Both the position numbers and the translations under genes were made by a program. From the NCBI RefSeq assembly GCF_006716095.1, contig NZ_VFOK01000001.1:1767375-1831374 (forward strand): 64,000 nt of DNA, in the 5' to 3' direction. This DNA comes from Barrientosiimonas humi. GTDB taxonomy: Bacteria; Actinomycetota; Actinomycetes; Actinomycetales; Dermatophilaceae. Under the pieces are notes generated by a model. It saw only the letters and a list, made by a program, of their open reading frames with translations. It ran no database searches and was not told where the DNA came from. Below are positions 8,689-17,535 of this stretch, in pieces; within the stretch, counting starts at the first letter, position 1; each line of letters begins with the position of its first letter.

Positions 8689-9522
8689 ATGCAGCACACC
8701 CGACGCATGGCTGGGGTGGCGGTCGCCGCGGCGGCCGCCCTGACGCTCGCCGCGTGCGGCGACAGCGAGACCCCGGCGGCCGGCAGCGGATCCGGTAGCG
8801 GCGACGGCGTCACCGTCGGCATCAAGTTCGACCAGCCCGGTCTCGGCCTCAAGAGCGGCAACAGCTACAGCGGCCTCGACGTCGACGTGGCCAACTACGT
8901 CGCGAAGGACCTCGGGCTCGGCACGGTGACCTTCCGCGAGGCCCCGTCCAAGCAGCGCGAGCAGCTGATCAAGTCCGGCCAGGTCAACATGGTCATCGCG
9001 ACCTACTCGATCACCGACGCCCGCAAGAACGAGGTCTCCTTCGCCGGGCCGTACTTCATCGCCCAGCAGGCGCTGCTGGTGCGCAAGGGCTCGGGCATCA
9101 CCGGCACCGAGGGCCTCTCGGGCAAGAAGCTGTGCTCGGTCTCCGGCTCCACGTCGGCGACCAAGATCAAGGAGAAGGTGCCCGGGGTGAACCTCCAGGA
9201 GTTCGACACCTACTCCAAGTGCGCCGAGGCGCTCGGCGCCGGTCGCATCGACGCGATGACCACCGACGACACGATCCTGTCCGGCTACGCCAACCAGAAC
9301 CAGTACAAGGGCAAGTTCGAGGTCGTCCAGGGCGTCGGCGGCGACGAGATCTACGGCATCGGCATCAAGAAGGGCGACACCGGTCTGTGCAACCGGATCA
9401 ACGGGGCCCTGAAGAAGATGGTCGACTCCGGCGAGTGGAAGAAGGCCGTCACCAAGAACCTCGGTGACGACTACAAGCTCGACTCCGCGAAGAACCCGCC
9501 CCAGGCAGCAGCCTGCTCCTGA
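8689..9522 (+). CDS. gluB: Glutamate/amino-acid-binding lipoprotein
   Basis: A 277-residue solute-binding protein (SBP_bac_3 fold) that delivers amino acid to the membrane permeases. The N terminus is a lipoprotein signal: basic MQHTRR, a hydrophobic stretch, then lipobox LAAC with the cysteine at about residue 23. A Ser/Gly-rich linker follows. Mature features include GIKFDQPGLGLKSG and the YSGLDVDVANYVAKDLG segment typical of glutamate/glutamine binders. GAGGAG precedes ATG 8689. It lies 27 bases after gluA and is followed by a strong hairpin before the permeases. Confidence 0.92.
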   Translation: MQHTRRMAGVAVAAAAALTLAACGDSETPAAGSGSGSGDGVTVGIKFDQPGLGLKSGNSYSGLDVDVANYVAKDLGLGTVTFREAPSKQREQLIKSGQVNMVIATYSITDARKNEVSFAGPYFIAQQALLVRKGSGITGTEGLSGKKLCSVSGSTSATKIKEKVPGVNLQEFDTYSKCAEALGAGRIDAMTTDDTILSGYANQNQYKGKFEVVQGVGGDEIYGIGIKKGDTGLCNRINGALKKMVDSGEWKKAVTKNLGDDYKLDSAKNPPQAAACS

Positions 9523-9535
9523 TCTGAGCACCGCA

Positions 9536-9570
9536 GCCCCGGTGGCTCGCCGCGCGCGAGCCGCCGGGGC
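9536..9570 (+). other. Intergenic hairpin between gluB and gluC
   Basis: Arms 9536-9549 and 9557-9570 form a 14-bp GC-rich stem with one G-U pair and a seven-base loop, in the 81-base gap after gluB. There is no U-tract. Such hairpins after binding-protein genes often protect the upstream mRNA or attenuate read-through, giving more binding protein than permease; that role here is inference. Confidence 0.65.
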
Positions 9571-9603
9571 CGCGCTCCGCCTCCCCACCCCGCAAGGACT
9601 CGC

Positions 9604-10269
9604 ATGGCCTCGCTGTTCGACCAGTTCGACGTGCTCGGCGCGATGTGGATGACGATCAAGCTCACCGCGATCTCCGCGGTGCTGGCCCTGGTCCTCGGCA
9701 CGATCGTCGCGATCATGCGCCTGTCGCCCGTCCCGGCGCTGCGCCTGCTCGGCACGTCGTACGTCAACCTCCTGCGCAACACGCCGCTCACCCTGATCGT
9801 GTTCTTCTGCCTGCTCGGCATGTGGCAGACGATGGGCATCGAGCTGTCGCCCGAGCTGAGCGTCAACGCGTTCCGCTACGCCATCATCGGGCTGACCGTC
9901 TATCACGCGGCGTTCGTGTGCGAGGCGCTGCGCTCCGGCGTCAACACCATCCCGCTGGGCCAGGCCGAGGCGGCCCGCTCGATCGGTCTCACCTTCGGGC
10001 AGAGCCTGCGCGAGGTCGTGCTCCCGCAGGCGTTCCGCGGCGCGATCACCCCGCTCGGCAACACCCTGATCGCGCTCGCCAAGAACACCACCGTGGTGGT
10101 CACCATCGGCGTCGCCGAGCTGGCCTACTTCATGGCCGACGTCAACGAGCAGGCCTCTGACCAGCTGACCAACGCGTTCATCATCGCGGCGGCCTTCTTC
10201 GTCCTGTTCACCATCCCGATGGGCCTCGGCACCGGCTGGCTCTCCAAGCGACTGGCGGTCAAGCGATGA
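9604..10269 (+). CDS. gluC: Glutamate ABC transporter permease 1
   Basis: A 221-residue inner-membrane permease of the HisM/GlnP family, with about five transmembrane helices. It has the characteristic RNTPLTLIVFF segment near residue 58 and the cytoplasmic EAA loop, EAARSIGLTFGQSLREVVLPQA, which docks with the ATPase. AAGGA precedes ATG 9604. Its stop overlaps the gluD start by four bases (ATGA), indicating translational coupling and a heterodimeric channel. Confidence 0.92.
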   Translation: MASLFDQFDVLGAMWMTIKLTAISAVLALVLGTIVAIMRLSPVPALRLLGTSYVNLLRNTPLTLIVFFCLLGMWQTMGIELSPELSVNAFRYAIIGLTVYHAAFVCEALRSGVNTIPLGQAEAARSIGLTFGQSLREVVLPQAFRGAITPLGNTLIALAKNTTVVVTIGVAELAYFMADVNEQASDQLTNAFIIAAAFFVLFTIPMGLGTGWLSKRLAVKR

Positions 10270-11174
10270 GTCAGAACGCCTCCGTCCTCTTCGACGCGGC
10301 CGGCCCCAAGGCCCGCACGCGCTACCGCCTGTTCGGCGTGCTCGGCGCGCTGCTGATCGCCGCGATCCTGGCCGCGGTCGTCTGGAAGTTCAACGAGCAG
10401 GGGCAGTTCGAGGCCGCGAAGTGGAAGCCGATCGTCGGCGGCGAGCTGTGGACGGCGTACCTGCTTCCGGGGTTGTGGGGCACGCTCAGGGCGGCCGCCA
10501 TCAGCATCGTGCTGGCCGGCGCCTTCGGCGGCATCTTCGCGCTGCTGCGCATGTCCTCGATCGGCCCGGTCCGCTGGGTCGCGGGTGCGATCGTGGAGTT
10601 CTTCCGCGCCGTCCCCGTGCTGCTGATGATGATCTTCAGCTGGGGCATGTACGTGAAGTACAACCTCGTGCCGAGCGAGTACTTCGCGCTGGCCGGCGTC
10701 GTCACCGCCCTGACGCTCTACAACGGGTCGGTGATCTGCGAGGTCATCCGCTCCGGGGTCGACCAGCTGCCCAAGGGACAGCGCGAGGCGGGCCTGTCGG
10801 TCGGCCTGACCCAGCAGCAGACGCTGCGCACGATCCTGCTCCCCCAGGCCATCACCGCCATGCTGCCCAGCCTGGTCAGCCAGCTCGTGGTGATCCTCAA
10901 GGACACCGCGCTGGGTTACAACATCACCTACCTGGAGCTGCTCTACTCGGGCAACACCGCCGCCAGCAACTACGGCAACCTCGTGCCGCTGCTGCTGGTG
11001 ATCGCCGCGATCTTCATCGTCATCAACTACTCGCTGACCAAGCTGGCCGAGTGGATCGAGCGACGGCTCGCCCAGCGCGGACGCTCGGTGGCCGACCCCG
11101 ACGCGATGGCCGGCGGCGGCATCGCCGGCAGCACCGCCGGGCCCAGCCTGCAGCACAACCGCGACCTGGCCTGA
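10266..11174 (+). CDS. gluD: Glutamate ABC transporter permease 2
   Basis: A 302-residue second permease subunit. Compared with gluC it has an extra N-terminal helix, about residues 20-42, and a longer C-terminal hydrophilic tail. The conserved EFFRAVPVLLMMIF and the EAA loop EAGLSVGLTQQQTLRTILLP are present. It is translationally coupled to gluC. The stop codon lies only 13 bases from the stop of the convergent PHA depolymerase-like gene, leaving no room for a separate terminator, so the two transcripts probably overlap. Confidence 0.92.
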   Translation: MSQNASVLFDAAGPKARTRYRLFGVLGALLIAAILAAVVWKFNEQGQFEAAKWKPIVGGELWTAYLLPGLWGTLRAAAISIVLAGAFGGIFALLRMSSIGPVRWVAGAIVEFFRAVPVLLMMIFSWGMYVKYNLVPSEYFALAGVVTALTLYNGSVICEVIRSGVDQLPKGQREAGLSVGLTQQQTLRTILLPQAITAMLPSLVSQLVVILKDTALGYNITYLELLYSGNTAASNYGNLVPLLLVIAAIFIVINYSLTKLAEWIERRLAQRGRSVADPDAMAGGGIAGSTAGPSLQHNRDLA

Positions 11175-11187
11175 GGCCGAACGGCGT

Positions 11188-12000
11188 TCAGCGACAGAGG
11201 AACTCGGCCACCACCGGCGCCAGCTCGTCGGCGCTGGTGACCAGGCCCAGGTGCCCGTCGTCGAAGACGTGCAGCGTCGAGTCGGGCAGCAGCCGGTGCA
11301 TGATCCGGGCGTTGGCGAGCGGGATCAGCGGGTCGTCGTCACCGGCGAGGATCAACGTCGGCTGGCGGATCAGCGGCAGCGCCGGGAGGCTGCTCCAGCC
11401 GGCCCCCGCCAACAGCTGGAAGGCATAGCCGCGCCCGGACCCCACGCGCGACCCGTCGTGCAGCAGGTGCGGCACGGCTCCTGGGCGGCGTCGCATCGAC
11501 CCGCCGTAGAGCTCGGCCCCCACCTGCGCGGCGTAGGCGGGGTCGCGGTAGCGCCGCGGCGTCAGCATCTTGCCCAGCACCGCGGGCCGCGCCGGCACCA
11601 TGAGCGACCCGGTCGCGGTGCTGACCAGCACCAGGCGCCGCACCCGGCGCCGGTGCTGGAAGGCCAGCTGCTGCGCGAGCCCGCCGCCCCAGGAGATGCC
11701 GAGCACGTCGAACCGCTCGTGCCCGAGCCGCTCCATCAACCGGGTGACGAACCAGGCCAGCCCGGCGAAGGTGTACGGCACCGGCGGGTCGGGAGTGCCG
11801 CCCACCCCGGGCACGTCGAACCGGACCACCGTGATGGCCGGGTCGAGCGCGTCGACGAACGGCTGCAGCAGCTCGAGGCTGGCCCCGATCCCGTTGCACA
11901 GCAACAGGATCGGGCCCCCCGGGCTGCCGTCTCGCACGGCCACCCGCACCGACTGCCCGAGCACCTCGACCGTGCGCAGCTCGTCGCTCAGGTCGCTCAC
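11188..12000 (-). CDS. Alpha/beta hydrolase, probable intracellular PHA depolymerase
   Basis: A 270-residue alpha/beta-hydrolase. The nucleophile elbow is GISWGG, the oxyanion region CNGIGASLELLQPF, and a C-terminal His lies in DDGHLG. The segment GSLMVPARPAVLGKMLTPRR with RDPAYAAQVGAELYGG matches the PhaZ group that mobilises poly(3-hydroxyalkanoate) granules. It is the last gene of a minus-strand operon with PHA synthase, which supports that role. GTG 12000 overlaps the acyl-CoA dehydrogenase stop in GTGA, so translation is coupled. A general esterase role is the main alternative. Confidence 0.78.
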   Translation of the reverse strand: MSDLSDELRTVEVLGQSVRVAVRDGSPGGPILLLCNGIGASLELLQPFVDALDPAITVVRFDVPGVGGTPDPPVPYTFAGLAWFVTRLMERLGHERFDVLGISWGGGLAQQLAFQHRRRVRRLVLVSTATGSLMVPARPAVLGKMLTPRRYRDPAYAAQVGAELYGGSMRRRPGAVPHLLHDGSRVGSGRGYAFQLLAGAGWSSLPALPLIRQPTLILAGDDDPLIPLANARIMHRLLPDSTLHVFDDGHLGLVTSADELAPVVAEFLCR

Positions 12001-13181
12001 GCGAACGCCCCGATGCCGGTGATGTCTCGGCCCACGATGAGCGTCTGGATCGTCTCGGTGCCCTCGTAGGTGTGCAGCGCCTCGATGTCGGCCATGTGCC
12101 GCATGACGTGGAAGTCGAGCAGGATCCCGTTGCCGCCCAACAGGTCTCGCGCCTCGGCCAGCACCTCGCGCGCACGCCTGGTGTTGTTCATCTTGGCGAT
12201 CGCGGCGATGGTGTCGGTGAGCCGCTCCTGCTCGATCAGCCGCGCCAGCCGCAGGCAGTACAGCTGCATCGAGCACACCTCGGCGAGCATCCGCACCAGG
12301 CGCTCCTGCACGATCTGGAAGCTCGCGAGCGGCCGACCGAACTGGGTGCGCTCCCCGGCGTAGGTGATGGCGATGTCGTACGCCGCCGTCGCGTGCCCCA
12401 GCGCTCCCCACGCGACCGCGTTGCGCGTGCCGGCGAGCACCCGTGCGGTGTCCTTGAACGAGCCTGCCCCGGGCAGCCGGTTCGCCTCCGGCACGCGCAC
12501 GCCGTCGAGCGTGATCTCGGCCTGCCAGACCGCCCGCAGCGAGCCCTTGCCGGTCATCTTCTCCGCGGTCCAGCCGGGGGTCGGCGGCTCCACGAGGAAG
12601 CCCTTGACCTGACCGTCGCCGGTGTCGCGCGCCCAGACCACCACCACGTCGGCGATGCTGCCGTTGCCGATCCACTTCTTGCGCCCGTCGAGCACCCACT
12701 CCTCGCCCTCGCGCCGCGCCGTGGTCTCCAGCGACACCGAGTCGGAGCCGTGCTCGGGCTCGGTGAGCGCGAACGCGCCCAGCGCCTCGACCCGCGCCAT
12801 CCGAGGCAGCCACTGCTCCTTCTGCTCCTGCGACCCGAGCATCGCGATCGACTGCATCGCGAGCCCGGCCTGCACCCCGAGGAACGTGCCGAGGCTGCCG
12901 TCTCCCCGGTTCAGCTCCATGTGCACCAGGCCGACCGCCATCGGACTCATCGGCGGGCAGCCGTAGCCCACGATCCCGTCGCCGACCAGGCCGAGCTCGC
13001 CCATCCGCTCGGCCAGCGCGCGGGGGAACTCCGCCTCCTCCCACGCCTCGTTGATGACCGGCAGCACCTCGTCGTCGACGAAGTGGCGTGCGCGGTTCCA
13101 GTAGTCGCGCTCCTCGGCGGTGAGCTCCTCGCCGATGCCGAAGTAGTCGGTCCCTCGCGACCGGCCGATGTCGTCTGGCAT
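11997..13181 (-). CDS. Acyl-CoA dehydrogenase (glutaryl-CoA dehydrogenase-like)
   Basis: A 394-residue FAD-dependent acyl-CoA dehydrogenase. It has the FAD/substrate motif FALTEPEHGSD, WIGNGSIADVVVVWAR, and the C-terminal YEGTETIQTLIVGRDITGIGAFA whose Glu is the catalytic base in the glutaryl-CoA/short-branched subgroup. I prefer ATG 13181, eight bases after GAGG, to the in-frame GTG three codons earlier, which lies too close to that site. The gene follows phaC by about ten bases and overlaps the hydrolase gene. It likely feeds or drains acyl-CoA in the same pathway; the exact substrate is not shown by the sequence. Confidence 0.9.
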   Translation of the reverse strand: MPDDIGRSRGTDYFGIGEELTAEERDYWNRARHFVDDEVLPVINEAWEEAEFPRALAERMGELGLVGDGIVGYGCPPMSPMAVGLVHMELNRGDGSLGTFLGVQAGLAMQSIAMLGSQEQKEQWLPRMARVEALGAFALTEPEHGSDSVSLETTARREGEEWVLDGRKKWIGNGSIADVVVVWARDTGDGQVKGFLVEPPTPGWTAEKMTGKGSLRAVWQAEITLDGVRVPEANRLPGAGSFKDTARVLAGTRNAVAWGALGHATAAYDIAITYAGERTQFGRPLASFQIVQERLVRMLAEVCSMQLYCLRLARLIEQERLTDTIAAIAKMNNTRRAREVLAEARDLLGGNGILLDFHVMRHMADIEALHTYEGTETIQTLIVGRDITGIGAFA

Positions 13182-13191
13182 GTCACTCACC

Positions 13192-14910
13192 TCACTTGTC
13201 GAAGACGTACGTGCCGGGCGCCTCGCCGAGCGGCGGGTGGAGGGCGGAGCCGGGCTCGGCCGGCGCCGCGACCTTCTTGCCGTTGTGCGCCGCGAGCCAG
13301 GTGTCGGCGTCGCGCCACCAGCTCCCCTGCTCCTTGGTGGCCGCGCGCAGCCAGTCCTGGGCGTCGGGCGCGTTGTCGCCGCCGGCGAAGAAGCTCGCCT
13401 TCGGGTTGTCCGGCGGGTTCACCAGGGCCGCGATGTGGCCGCTCGTCGACAGCACGAACCGGGTGTCGCCGCCGAGCAGCTGGGTCGTGCGGTAGCAGTT
13501 CTCCCACGGAGTGATGTGGTCGGCGATGCCGGCGACGACGTACGCATCGACGGTCACCTGCCCGAGGTCGATGGGCTGGCCGAGCACCATGAGCGACCCC
13601 GGCCGGGTGAGCAGGTTGTCCATCGCCATGTCGACGAAGTCCGCGTGCAGCGCGGCGGACATGCGGGTGGTGTCGGCGTTCCAGAACAGGATGTCGAAGG
13701 CCGGCGGCGTCTTGCCGAGGAGGTAGTTGTTGACCCAGTAGTTCCAGATGAGGTCGCCCGGCCGCAGCCAGGCGAAAACCTCCGCGAGCGCCGTGCCCTC
13801 CAGGTATCCCTTGCGCGCCGACATCTGCTTGGCGCGTTCGGCGAGCGCCGGGTTGGTGAGCGCCGAGACGGTCCCCGCGTCGGCGTTGTCGAGCACGGTG
13901 ACCGCGAGCAGCAGCCCGGCGAGGCGGTCGGGCTGTCCGGTGCCCGCCAGGTAGGCCGCGGTGATCGAGGCGAGGATGCCGCCGGAGCAGATGCCCCCGA
14001 GCATCACCTGGTCGCTGCCGGCGATCTCCTCGACCGCCTCCAGCGCCTCGAGAATGGATCGCACGTAGGTGTCGAACCCCCACGCGGCGTGCCGGGCGTC
14101 GGGGTTGCGCCAGGAGATGAGGAACATCTGCTGCCCCTGCTGCACCAGGTGCTCCACCAAGGAACGGCCGGGCGCGAGGTCGAGCGCGTAGTACTTGTTG
14201 ATCGTCGGTGGCACGACCAGCACCGGGGTCTCGCGGACCTTCGCGGTCTGCGGGGTGTAGTGGATCAGCTCCAGCACCTCGGTGCGCAGCACCACCGTGC
14301 CCGGGGTCGCCGCGATGTTGCGGCCCACCTCGAAGCCGGACCGGTCGACCATCTCGGGGATGCGCGGCGCGGAGGCCACGTCGGTGAGCAGCCGGCGGCT
14401 GCCGCGCACCAGGCTCATCCCGGCGGTGTCGATCGCGGTCTTCGCGGACGTCGGGTTGACCAGGGGCACGTTGCTCGGCGACGCGGCCTCGACCACGTTG
14501 TCGACGAGGAACTGCACGCGGGCGGCGTCGCGCGTGCCCAGGTCGGCGGCGGCCACCAGCTCCTCCAGCGTGCGCCCGGAGGCGAGATACAGCTGCACCA
14601 CCCGGCGCAGCAGCGGGTTCTCGCTCCAGGCCGGGTCGGTGAACCGGCGGTCGCGCTGGTCCGGAGCCACCTCGGACGACCCGGTCGCGATGCGCCCGGC
14701 CTCGGCGGCCCACCCGAGCAGCCGCGAGCTCGTACGTCGGGGGTGCCTGACCATCGACGCCGCCCAGGCGGCGGTCGAGGAGTCCGGCGTGAAGCGGCGC
14801 ATCGGACCGAGCGCGGCGTCGACCAGGAGCGAGTCGAGCGGGGCCGCGGCGTCGGCGACCGATGCGTCGGCCGTGTCGTCGTCGCGGGCCGTGGTGGTGT
14901 CGGGGCTCAT
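13192..14910 (-). CDS. phaC: Polyhydroxyalkanoate synthase
   Basis: A 572-residue PHA synthase, polymerising hydroxyacyl-CoA into storage polyester on granules. The lipase-like box is GGICSGG with catalytic Cys308 replacing the usual Ser, and the partners are Asp464 in GIADHITPW and His492 in SGHIAA. The length and single-subunit form resemble class I/II enzymes; no PhaE or PhaR gene is adjacent. ATG 14910 overlaps the acyl-CoA ligase stop by four bases. No phaA/phaB genes are in the window, so monomers probably come from fatty acid or acyl-CoA metabolism (inference). Confidence 0.93.
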   Translation of the reverse strand: MSPDTTTARDDDTADASVADAAAPLDSLLVDAALGPMRRFTPDSSTAAWAASMVRHPRRTSSRLLGWAAEAGRIATGSSEVAPDQRDRRFTDPAWSENPLLRRVVQLYLASGRTLEELVAAADLGTRDAARVQFLVDNVVEAASPSNVPLVNPTSAKTAIDTAGMSLVRGSRRLLTDVASAPRIPEMVDRSGFEVGRNIAATPGTVVLRTEVLELIHYTPQTAKVRETPVLVVPPTINKYYALDLAPGRSLVEHLVQQGQQMFLISWRNPDARHAAWGFDTYVRSILEALEAVEEIAGSDQVMLGGICSGGILASITAAYLAGTGQPDRLAGLLLAVTVLDNADAGTVSALTNPALAERAKQMSARKGYLEGTALAEVFAWLRPGDLIWNYWVNNYLLGKTPPAFDILFWNADTTRMSAALHADFVDMAMDNLLTRPGSLMVLGQPIDLGQVTVDAYVVAGIADHITPWENCYRTTQLLGGDTRFVLSTSGHIAALVNPPDNPKASFFAGGDNAPDAQDWLRAATKEQGSWWRDADTWLAAHNGKKVAAPAEPGSALHPPLGEAPGTYVFDK

Positions 14911-16415
14911 CGCAGATCCTCCGTCAGCTCGGCGGGGACCTCGATGTCCCGCTTCTGGATCTTGCCCGTCGGGCCCTTCGGCAGGTCGTCCTCGACCCAG
15001 ACCAGGCGGGGGTACTTGTAGGCGGCGACGCGCTGCTTGACGAAGTCGCGCAGCTCGTCGGCGGTGGTGCTCGCGCCAGTCTTCAGCACGACGGCCGCCC
15101 CGACCTCCTCCCCGAGGCTGGGATGCGGCACGCCCACGACGGCGGCCGCGGCCACGTCGGGGTGCTCGTACAGCACCTCCTCGATCTCTCGGGGATAGAC
15201 GTTGTAGCCGCCCCGGATCACCAGGTCCTTCTTGCGGTCGACGATGTAGAAGTAGCCGTCCTCGTCACGCTTGCCGAGGTCGCCGGTGCGGAACCACCCG
15301 TCGTCGGAGAGCACCTCGGCGGTCTGCTCGGGGCGGTTCCAGTAGCCCTTCATGACGTTGGCGCCGCGCACCGCGATCTCCCCCACCTCCCCCGTCGCGA
15401 CCTCCTGGCCCTGCGGGTCGAGCACCCGCATCTCGACGCCGCTCACCGGCACGCCGATGGAGCCGACGCGACGCTCCCGGTCGGGCAGGTTGAACGAGGC
15501 CACGGGCGAGGTCTCGGACAGGCCGTAGCCCTCGAGCACCGGGGCGTCGAACCGCTCCTCGAAGCGGCGCAGCACCTCCACGGGCATCGACGCGCCGCCG
15601 GAGACGCACACCCGCAGGTCCGGCAGTGCCGGCGCGTCGTCCAGACCCAGCAGCGCGGCATACATCGTCGGTACGCCCGCGAAGACCGTGGCGCGGTGGG
15701 TCGCCAGCAGCTCGGCGGCGACGCCCGCGTCGAAACGGGGCAGCAGGAGCAGCGTCGCCCCGGCGGCCATCGCGGTGTTGAGGGCGCAGGTCTGACCGAA
15801 GACGTGGAACATCGGCAGCCCCCCGAACACCACGTCGTCCGCGGTGAGCTGCAGCAGGTCGTCCTGGGTGACGCGCACGTTGCTGGCCAGGTTGGCGTGG
15901 GTCAGCTCGGCGCCCTTCGGCTGCCCGGTGGTGCCGGAGGTGTAGAGCAGCACCGCGGTGTCGTCGTCCTCGCGGTCGGCCACCTCCGGGCGCGGCTCCT
16001 GGTCGCGCAGCGAGGACACGAAGCCCGCGGGCTCCCCGACGATCACCACCTCGGCGCCGGACTGCTCGGCCCCCGCCTGCGCCTCCGGCCCGAAGGCCTC
16101 GGCCGCGAACAGCATCCGGGCGCCGGAGTCACCGAGGTAGTAGGCGACCTCGCGCGACTTCAGCAGCGGGTTCATCGGCACGACGACGCCGCCCGCGCGC
16201 AGCACGCCGTAGTAGGCGATCACGAACTGGGGCGTGTTGGGCAGCATCACGCCGACCGCGTCGCCCGAGGCGATCCCCCGGTCGGTGAGCAGCGTGGCGA
16301 CGCGGGCGCTGGCCTCGTCGATCTCGCCGTAGGTGAAGACCGTGTCGTCCAGCAGCAGCGCCCGGCGGTCGGGGTCGGAGGCGACGGTGTCGGTGAACAG
16401 GCGGGCGAGGTTCAT
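14907..16415 (-). CDS. Long-chain acyl-CoA synthetase (AMP-forming)
   Basis: A 502-residue ANL-superfamily ligase that activates a fatty or other carboxylic acid with ATP and CoA. The P-loop-like motif YTSGTTGQPKGAELTH, GYGLSETSP, WFRTGDLGKRDEDGY and the hinge/C-terminal DRKKDLVIRGGYNVYP are all present, and the catalytic Lys is in GPTGKIQKRDI. It is the first gene of the ligase-phaC-dehydrogenase-hydrolase operon and probably supplies acyl-CoA for it. ATG 16415 has a GGGAG seven bases upstream. A palindromic repeat begins 109 bases upstream of the start. Confidence 0.92.
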   Translation of the reverse strand: MNLARLFTDTVASDPDRRALLLDDTVFTYGEIDEASARVATLLTDRGIASGDAVGVMLPNTPQFVIAYYGVLRAGGVVVPMNPLLKSREVAYYLGDSGARMLFAAEAFGPEAQAGAEQSGAEVVIVGEPAGFVSSLRDQEPRPEVADREDDDTAVLLYTSGTTGQPKGAELTHANLASNVRVTQDDLLQLTADDVVFGGLPMFHVFGQTCALNTAMAAGATLLLLPRFDAGVAAELLATHRATVFAGVPTMYAALLGLDDAPALPDLRVCVSGGASMPVEVLRRFEERFDAPVLEGYGLSETSPVASFNLPDRERRVGSIGVPVSGVEMRVLDPQGQEVATGEVGEIAVRGANVMKGYWNRPEQTAEVLSDDGWFRTGDLGKRDEDGYFYIVDRKKDLVIRGGYNVYPREIEEVLYEHPDVAAAAVVGVPHPSLGEEVGAAVVLKTGASTTADELRDFVKQRVAAYKYPRLVWVEDDLPKGPTGKIQKRDIEVPAELTEDLR

Positions 16416-16523
16416 CGGGTGCTCCCAGGTCGGTGCCGGTGGTGTCCTCCACTCTCCGCCTGTGCGAGCCCCCGCGCCTGGGGTTCGCGTCACGAAAGTC
16501 CCCCGCCGGCGGCATCGGCACGC

Positions 16524-16587
16524 CGCTGAGAGTGCACGACACGCCCACCCGCAGCGACGAGAAGGGGCCACTCGTGCACTCTCAGCG
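16524..16587. repeat. 64-bp palindromic repeat, copy 1
   Basis: Arms 16524-16539 and 16572-16587 pair perfectly (16 bp, 17 with the outer pair). The centre is an asymmetric GC-rich 32 bases. The element differs from copy 2 at 17536-17599 at only two of 64 positions and has the same orientation. It ends seven bases before the stop codon of the frameshifted AbiEi/DUF559-type gene. Confidence 0.9.
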
Positions 16588-16593
16588 GGGCGA

Positions 16594-17482
16594 TCAGTCG
16601 AGCAGGAGGCGAGTGAGCCGCCGGCGCAGGTCGTCGGCGCCCGGGCCGAGGTCGTACGACGTCATCACCACGAGCGTGCATCCCACGTCGGTGATCATCG
16701 CCTGCCGTCGGTAGTCCTCGCGCCACTGTCGCCCGTGATGCTCCCCGTGGTACTCACCGGCCACCCCGCGCGAGCGCCACAGGAAGTCCAGGCAGGCGAT
16801 CCAGCCGATAGGTCCGAACAGGTCGGCGTTGAGCTCCGGCTCCGGCAGCCCCCAGTCGTGGAACCGCAACCTGGCCAGACTCTCCCGCGGCGACGCGCTC
16901 CCGGGACGCACCAGCTCGACCGCCTCGTGCATCCTCGCCGCACCGCGCCTCGCCGCGAGCCGGTCCCACGCGGTGCGCAGGTCGTGCGCCGTGTAGCTCC
17001 CGGCATCGCCGTCGGGCGCGCGGTTGAGCACGGCGTCACCCGCCGCGACCAGGTCGTCACGCGTGAGCAGCGCCGCCAGGTCGCACCAGGTGTCGAGCAG
17101 CGTGGTCACCGCCAGACCTCGCAGGGCGTCCGGCTCTCGATCGGCGCGATGACCCGTGACGGCGGCGCCGCGGGGTTGGGGCGCCCCGCTCGGGACGGTC
17201 ACGTGGATCGGTGCGTCGTCGCGCGCGAGGCGCTGCGGCAGCGGCAGGCGCCACAGTCGGGCGGCAGTCGTGTGGCTGAACACGGCGTCGGCCCGCAGTC
17301 CGCGGCTCAGCGCAAGCAGCCGCTCCTCCCACGATTCGTGCCCGGGCAGCAGCCGGACGCCTCGGAACGGGATGACCAGCGCCGGGCGGCGCAGCTGCTT
17401 GCGCGTGACTCCGACCGCCCCGGGCCTCGGCCGTGCTGAACGCAGGACCCAGCTCGTCGGTGAGCTCGAGGCGGCGCGGCAT
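16594..17482 (-). pseudogene. AbiEi/DUF559-type protein gene with a frameshift
   Basis: The N-terminal 20-odd codons from ATG 17482 (MPRRLELTDELGPAFSTAEA) run in one frame, and the rest, from VGVTRKQLRRPALVIPFRG to DDLRRRLTRLLLD, in another. Removing one base from the run of four G on the coding strand (17418-17421) joins them into a 295-residue protein. That protein has an N-terminal winged-helix like AbiEi antitoxins and a C-terminal Vsr/DUF559 nuclease-like fold with an acidic core around CLDFLWRSRGVAGEYHGEHH. Either the gene is inactivated or the base is a sequencing error in a homopolymer. It is bracketed by two copies of the 64-bp palindrome. Function unknown; such genes are common accessory genes in Micrococcales. 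Confidence 0.75.
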
Positions 17483-17535
17483 GCCAGCACCCTGCCAAAT
17501 CCGCGACGGCCGACCGGCGCGCTGTCCACAGGCCC

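Noticed and set aside
7471-9906. An 811-codon frame antisense to gluABC
   Set aside because: Fully opposite to three well-supported transporter genes; shadow frame.
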